DNA from: Albugo candida
Taxonomy: Eukaryota; Oomycota; Peronosporomycetes; Albuginales
Assembly: GCA_040437565.1 (NCBI GenBank)
Contig: JBDOQK010000037.1
Coordinates: 62,001-126,000 of the forward strand
DNA length: 64,000 bases
Direction: 5' to 3'
The notes below the pieces were generated by a model. That model saw only the letters and a program-made list of their open reading frames with translations. It ran no database searches and had not been told where the DNA came from. Below, piece after piece: positions 59,597 to 64,000 of the stretch. How positions within the stretch are numbered: the stretch's first letter is position 1; the number at the start of each line of letters is the position of its first letter. Made by a program: the position numbers and the translations under genes.

Positions 59597-62266
59597 ATGA
59601 AAGCTCCCAAATCGCAACCACTAAAACCTTGCAGCCAACCTCCCCTTCAATCCCTTCAAGAAGTTGGTCCTCCAATGTCGCTGCGGTCGTGTGGATCCAA
59701 TATGTATGTATCCAGTTACATCGATACAAAGTCTCAGTGGCCAGCCTCTCACATGAGCAATTATATCACAGACCCGAGAGCTTATTCAAACGCAACAATT
59801 ATGGCCGAAACTTTTTCTCAGAATCAGACTGTAGAAGAGGCACTGGCTTCTCTCGAGCGCGCTGCTCACTCGCTCCGAATTCGACGATATCGTCAAGCGT
59901 TACGATTATACTTAGATGGAGGTTACGCGTTGGCAAATGTCGCAGAAAACGAGCAAGATACAAAAATACGAAACTTGCTTACTAGTAAAGCGTTCGAGAT
60001 CCTAAATTGGTGTGCTAAATTATGTGACTGGATTGAAGGTCGCGTTCCGGAACGGTTCCCGCGACCTGGAGTGCATAAAGTTGGTATTCCTGTGTTCTGG
60101 AACGCCTATTGGAGCGGTGGGAGGCTCGATGAAGAAGAAGGGTGCAGACTTTGGTATACACCGGTCCATTGCGTGGATCCGATCCACTTTACAGCGCTGG
60201 GATACCGTCTTCGATGCGTAGAAATTCAGCGAAGACCCAAGCTCATGATTTGTATCACAACCTTCAACGAAGGTCCAGCGGCCTTAAAAGCTACTTTGCA
60301 CAGTATCGGCAAGAATCTCATTTACATCAAAGATTTCAATAAGCACAATCAAGAAAAGTTACCGGTAAAAGGGTCCAACGTGGAGGACTTTTGGAAAGAT
60401 GTGATTATTTGTATCATGTTGGATGGACGGGAATCAGCCAATCCTAAAACAATTGAGTACCTTGCAAGTCTTGGCATCTACGATGAGGATATTGTGACGA
60501 TTAACAGTGCTGGATTGGATCCTCATTGTCATTTATTTGAACACACTTTGCAAATTGTTGTTGATGGTCGAAGTCTTCCACCACTTCAAACGATTTTTGC
60601 ACTGAAAGAACAGAAAACATCAAAGCTTGGGTCTCACCATTGGTTTTTCCATTCCTTTGCCGAACAGATCCAGCCTGAATTTACCTTCCTGATGGATATT
60701 GGTACTAAATTGGACGACTCGGCGCTGCACAAAATCTTATTTGCGTTTGAAGAGAATCCTCAGGTCGGAGGGGCATGTGGCCAACTAGTAGTGGACGAGC
60801 CGTACGCCGAATTCAGCAACTGGGTCGTCTCTGCGCAGCATTTCGAGTACAAAATCAACAATTTATTGGATCGTACCTTAGAGAGTTGTTTCGGTATATT
60901 GACGGTATTACCTGGAGCGTTCTCTGCATACCGATATGAAGCTATCCGAGGTGAGCCATTAGACGCATACTTTCGAACACTTCATGTGGATCTGGACGTC
61001 CTTGGTCCCTTTCTTGCCAACATGCATCTTGCTGAGGATCGTGTGTTATCATTTGAGATTGTCGCACGACGCAATTGTAATTGGACACTTCAATTCGTTC
61101 GTGACGCAATCGCACGCACTGATGTTCCCCGAAATCTGATCGATTTGATCAATCAACGCAAACGATGGACTAATGGATCATTTTTCGCAACATTGTTTAT
61201 GTTCAGCCATACTCGAAGGATCTTCACTGAATCGAATCACTCGGTACTTCGTCGATGTGGCTTTAGCATTTTCTTCTTGTATGAGCTACTGAAGACCGTC
61301 GGGTGCTTTCTTCTACCGGCTACTGTATATTTGGCCTTATTATTCCTCGTATTTCAAGGATTTCGCGATAACGAGTGGAAATTTCTGGATACTTCCGGTT
61401 TTTCGCAAAGTGTTTTGGATGGAAGCGTGTACCTCTTCAACTTGATGTTTGCGGCATGTTTATTGATGTTGGTTATCATCAGTCTTGGAAACTCGCCAAA
61501 ACACGTCAAGCTAACGTACTATTTGATATCATCGGTGTTTGGAGCAATGATGATGCTTTCTTCCTGGGTCGCGGTCGGGAATTTACTTTCTCAATCAGGC
61601 TTCCAATTGCACGCAATGATCCTCTCCCTGCTCACTGCGGGAGTTTACTACATTGGTCCAGCTATACATGGCGATTTACACACTATTTTACTCACATTTT
61701 CGCATTATGCGCTTTTGATCCCAACTTTTGTATACGTTTTGGGAATTTATGGTTTCTCTAATTTACAAGATCTGTCCTGGGGTACAAAAGGTTTAATTGC
61801 ACAACGTACTCCGTCGTATCAAGAGGAACTCAATCATTCCGAATCGAATGATTTTCGTGACGTTGTGGAGAATCGGAAAGTGTATCAAGAGCAAAAACGT
61901 GAAGCACTGGCACGTATTAAGAATCAGAGGGAACAGTACGAGGCCTTTCGAACGAGTGTATTGATTGCGTGGATCACGTGGAATGTAATTACGGCTTTGG
62001 GGGTTGTTAGGTTTGTGGACTCGGCGACGTATCTCAAATTTTTTGCGATGGCGGTGGCATTGTTGAATTCGTCACGGCTAGTAGGATCCGCGGCGTACTT
62101 GGTATACAAGTATACAGGGGGGTATCGAGCAATGTTTATCCGCAAGGAGCGAGGAAATAATGCGACGTTGAGTGGAGAAGGGATGCGTGGTTTGTATGAA
62201 GAAGAGATCAACTACACAGTTATGGAACCGGATTTGCAGTCGTCCATAGAGTCGTTTAAGCCGTAA
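59597..62266 (+). CDS. Chitin synthase with N-terminal MIT-like domain
   Basis: Family 2 glycosyltransferase that polymerises N-acetylglucosamine across the plasma membrane. Single exon, 889 residues. A Pro/Ser-rich start is followed by an MIT-like helical domain at about 80-155 (EEALASLERAAHSLRIRRYR), a feature of oomycete chitin synthases linked to membrane trafficking. The catalytic core has ITTFNEG, VIICIMLDGRE, FLMDIGTKLDD, HLAEDRVLSFE (the EDR motif) and INQRKRWTNGSF (QRKRW form of QxxRW). About six membrane spans follow. A charged region (VYQEQKREALARIKNQREQY) sits between the last spans. In flagellate, cellulose-walled oomycetes chitin synthase often acts at hyphal tips. A later ATG at codon 27 is possible. 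Confidence 0.95.
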   Translation: MKAPKSQPLKPCSQPPLQSLQEVGPPMSLRSCGSNMYVSSYIDTKSQWPASHMSNYITDPRAYSNATIMAETFSQNQTVEEALASLERAAHSLRIRRYRQALRLYLDGGYALANVAENEQDTKIRNLLTSKAFEILNWCAKLCDWIEGRVPERFPRPGVHKVGIPVFWNAYWSGGRLDEEEGCRLWYTPVHCVDPIHFTALGYRLRCVEIQRRPKLMICITTFNEGPAALKATLHSIGKNLIYIKDFNKHNQEKLPVKGSNVEDFWKDVIICIMLDGRESANPKTIEYLASLGIYDEDIVTINSAGLDPHCHLFEHTLQIVVDGRSLPPLQTIFALKEQKTSKLGSHHWFFHSFAEQIQPEFTFLMDIGTKLDDSALHKILFAFEENPQVGGACGQLVVDEPYAEFSNWVVSAQHFEYKINNLLDRTLESCFGILTVLPGAFSAYRYEAIRGEPLDAYFRTLHVDLDVLGPFLANMHLAEDRVLSFEIVARRNCNWTLQFVRDAIARTDVPRNLIDLINQRKRWTNGSFFATLFMFSHTRRIFTESNHSVLRRCGFSIFFLYELLKTVGCFLLPATVYLALLFLVFQGFRDNEWKFLDTSGFSQSVLDGSVYLFNLMFAACLLMLVIISLGNSPKHVKLTYYLISSVFGAMMMLSSWVAVGNLLSQSGFQLHAMILSLLTAGVYYIGPAIHGDLHTILLTFSHYALLIPTFVYVLGIYGFSNLQDLSWGTKGLIAQRTPSYQEELNHSESNDFRDVVENRKVYQEQKREALARIKNQREQYEAFRTSVLIAWITWNVITALGVVRFVDSATYLKFFAMAVALLNSSRLVGSAAYLVYKYTGGYRAMFIRKERGNNATLSGEGMRGLYEEEINYTVMEPDLQSSIESFKP

Positions 62267-62979
62267 ATTGATAGATTAGTAAACGTTGCAATTGTAGGAT
62301 CGTACGTGCGATAGTTTACGTCACTCTAACCGTTCGATAGCGTTGTTATGGTTAATATTTAGAACGTCGGTTGTGTTGTTTGGTAGACTGAAAGGAATTG
62401 AATACTGACTCTGTGGTTAGGTGCTGCAGACCCCTATCTCAAGGTACAATGTAATTACACAAATAATGGTAATAGACCCTCGATATAGTCATTTCGAACA
62501 GATGAGCATTTTGTATTCAGTGCATAGCTTATACCAAGAAAAGGTATCTGTACTCTACGTAGGACCTCATTGTCGCATCGCACCCTCGACACGATAAAAC
62601 ACAAGACGACGACGATACAAAGTATTCAGTTCAAACAGGGGATCGCGATTAGGTCATGCATCACACTCTCTCCTCCCTCGCTCCGAATCTCCCGATAACA
62701 ATCAAAGAATGTTTCTACTTTTGACCATTGGACTATTCGATAAAGGATTGTGTCTTTGTCAGGTAAATTTACTCTTCCTAAGATTTCTATCCATTTTCTT
62801 TGACGACGCGTGTCCTAACTCTTCTTATTCACATATGTTGCAGCTCTTCGACCTTTTTACCATTGTTCATTTCTACATCCGAAATGATATCGGTATCACA
62901 TACCGTTTACAATCTTTTCGATACAAAAAGCTATACAGAGAAATTGCGACATGGAACTTGCCATCAAAACGAAAATGAA
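62267..62979. other. Intergenic stretch with a possible short two-exon gene
   Basis: On the plus strand 62709-62978 is an open frame that ends one base before the next start codon. It contains a good GT-AG pair (about 62762-62843). The encoded piece ends SFRYKKLYREIATWNLPSKRK, and no family is recognised. It may be a small gene or an upstream exon. Confidence 0.25.
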
Positions 62980-64000
62980 ATGAGTGGTGCAACCAAATGC
63001 GATGTTCATCCGTCTGAGACCTTGGTTTCTAAGGACACGCAAACGCTTACCAATGAGATGTTTTCTCTGAAAACAAGACGAACAGTGTCACTACGACGTG
63101 TAAACTGTCGATGGCTGTACAACCAAGTTCAAGCTTCTCGCGGAATCATTCTCATCGACACACGGTCACATTCAAAGTACCTGCAGAATTCAATTCCATC
63201 CGCTCTGTCGCTTCCACCAATGCCGCAATGCTCCTCGTTTGAAGAGATGCTTTCTCACATGACTCCAGAGACCAAAGAATCACTCTCACGAAAGAGACGC
63301 CATCTACGCGATGTCGTCTTATTTGGAAACGTCGCGCGAAGGTCGCTCGTATCCTCCGGTGATGTCACCGTATTAGCGTCTGAGGCTGCTATGGACACAA
63401 CGTACGACCAAATTAGTGAAGACCAAACTCTCGAAGATGAATGGAATCTTCGGCTAGCACAGGCACTCGTGGCTGACGGTCTGGCTACAAGTGTGAAGAT
63501 TTTGATAGATGGCTTTCAGACGTTTCATTATCGATACCCGTTTTGCACATGTTCATTCGAAACGAACTTAACGAATCGACCAGCGCGAACAGGTAGCGGA
63601 ACACATTGTGTAAATTACCCGAATGAAGTACTGGAAGGGTTTTTATTTCTTGGTAATATGTGGCATGCCCAATCAGAAGACGTGATTCGTAACCTTGGCA
63701 TCACACACGTTGTAAACGCGAGTCTAGATATTGAGAATGTATTCGAGCACGAAAACGTGTCGTATCATTCTGTCAAAGTTAAAGATCGACCAGAATCCGA
63801 TATCAGTCAGTTCTTTGACTCCACTTTTGCGTTTATCGAAGAAGCCAAACGCACCAGCCACGGACGCGTTTTGGTTCATTGCACGCAAGGAATTTCACGC
63901 TCGGCAACTCTGATCATTATGTATTTGATGAGAGCGCATCATTGGTCACTGGTTACCGCGGCAAACTTTGCAATAGCCAGTCGGGGTGTCGTCTATCCCA
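62980..64000 (+). CDS. Dual-specificity phosphatase with rhodanese-like domain, truncated by the window edge
   Basis: MKP-like layout. The N-terminal rhodanese/CH2-type domain (about 40-185) reads IILIDTRSHSKYLQNSIP. At its usual active loop it has VVLFGN with no Cys, as in MAP-kinase phosphatases, where this domain binds the substrate. The phosphatase domain begins near residue 210 with VLEGFLFLGNMWHAQ, then HVVNASLD and the general-acid region VKDRPESDISQFF. The signature loop HCTQGISRSATLIIMYL is the intact CX5R site. The frame is open to base 64000, so the C terminus is missing. The start ATG overlaps a short upstream reading frame, which could affect translation. Confidence 0.85.
   Translation, partial: MSGATKCDVHPSETLVSKDTQTLTNEMFSLKTRRTVSLRRVNCRWLYNQVQASRGIILIDTRSHSKYLQNSIPSALSLPPMPQCSSFEEMLSHMTPETKESLSRKRRHLRDVVLFGNVARRSLVSSGDVTVLASEAAMDTTYDQISEDQTLEDEWNLRLAQALVADGLATSVKILIDGFQTFHYRYPFCTCSFETNLTNRPARTGSGTHCVNYPNEVLEGFLFLGNMWHAQSEDVIRNLGITHVVNASLDIENVFEHENVSYHSVKVKDRPESDISQFFDSTFAFIEEAKRTSHGRVLVHCTQGISRSATLIIMYLMRAHHWSLVTAANFAIASRGVVYP

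Overview
This window is nuclear DNA from a eukaryote, most likely an oomycete. The reasons are: a chitin synthase carrying an N-terminal MIT-like domain, a layout typical of oomycetes; an intraflagellar transport gene (IFT56), which implies a flagellate stage; compact genes on both strands, often under 200 bp apart; and very short GT-AG introns of about 45-68 nt. The compactness and intron size would suit a white-rust (Albugo-like) genome, but that is an inference. Protein names rest on remembered family motifs; no database was searched.

Layout. Positions 1-6.5 kb are gene-poor and hold a long-dead Ty3/gypsy retrotransposon, part of which is repeated exactly across an N gap. From 6.5 to 21.8 kb there is a run of house-keeping genes: M1 aminopeptidase, a small unknown gene, mitochondrial-type peptidyl-tRNA hydrolase, RWDD1/GIR2, a GIGYF-like GYF protein, RBX1, the RAD1 checkpoint clamp, a calmodulin-sized EF-hand protein and the PP2A B55 subunit. 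From 21.9 to 28 kb lies a damaged and duplicated zone: broken TTC27 copies, a truncated LPMO-like pseudogene, a 5' fragment of chorismate synthase and an SDR fusion gene. From 28 to 35 kb come NOG2, a nardilysin/insulysin-type M16 peptidase and YL1/VPS72. About 3 kb without genes follows.

From 38 to 49 kb are a class II (bacterial-type) HMG-CoA reductase with large unassigned extensions, a 4'-phosphopantetheinyl transferase, a TTC27 5' fragment, an SDR fragment, intact chorismate synthase and a damaged trehalose-6-phosphate synthase/phosphatase. From 49 to 64 kb are a multi-membrane-span TKL kinase, IFT56, homoserine O-acetyltransferase, an unknown gene, a PHTF-like membrane protein, the MIT-chitin synthase and a dual-specificity phosphatase cut off by the window edge.

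There are eleven runs of exactly 100 N. Eight are flanked by exact copies of the same sequence (25 to 1887 bp), so contig ends were scaffolded without merging their overlap. Removing one copy restores clean reading frames in the M1 peptidase and RBX1 genes. The most interesting biology is the SDR/chorismate synthase duplication, in which each copy kept a different gene intact, the extended class II HMG-CoA reductase, and the SDR gene with a possible CbiX-like C-terminal half.
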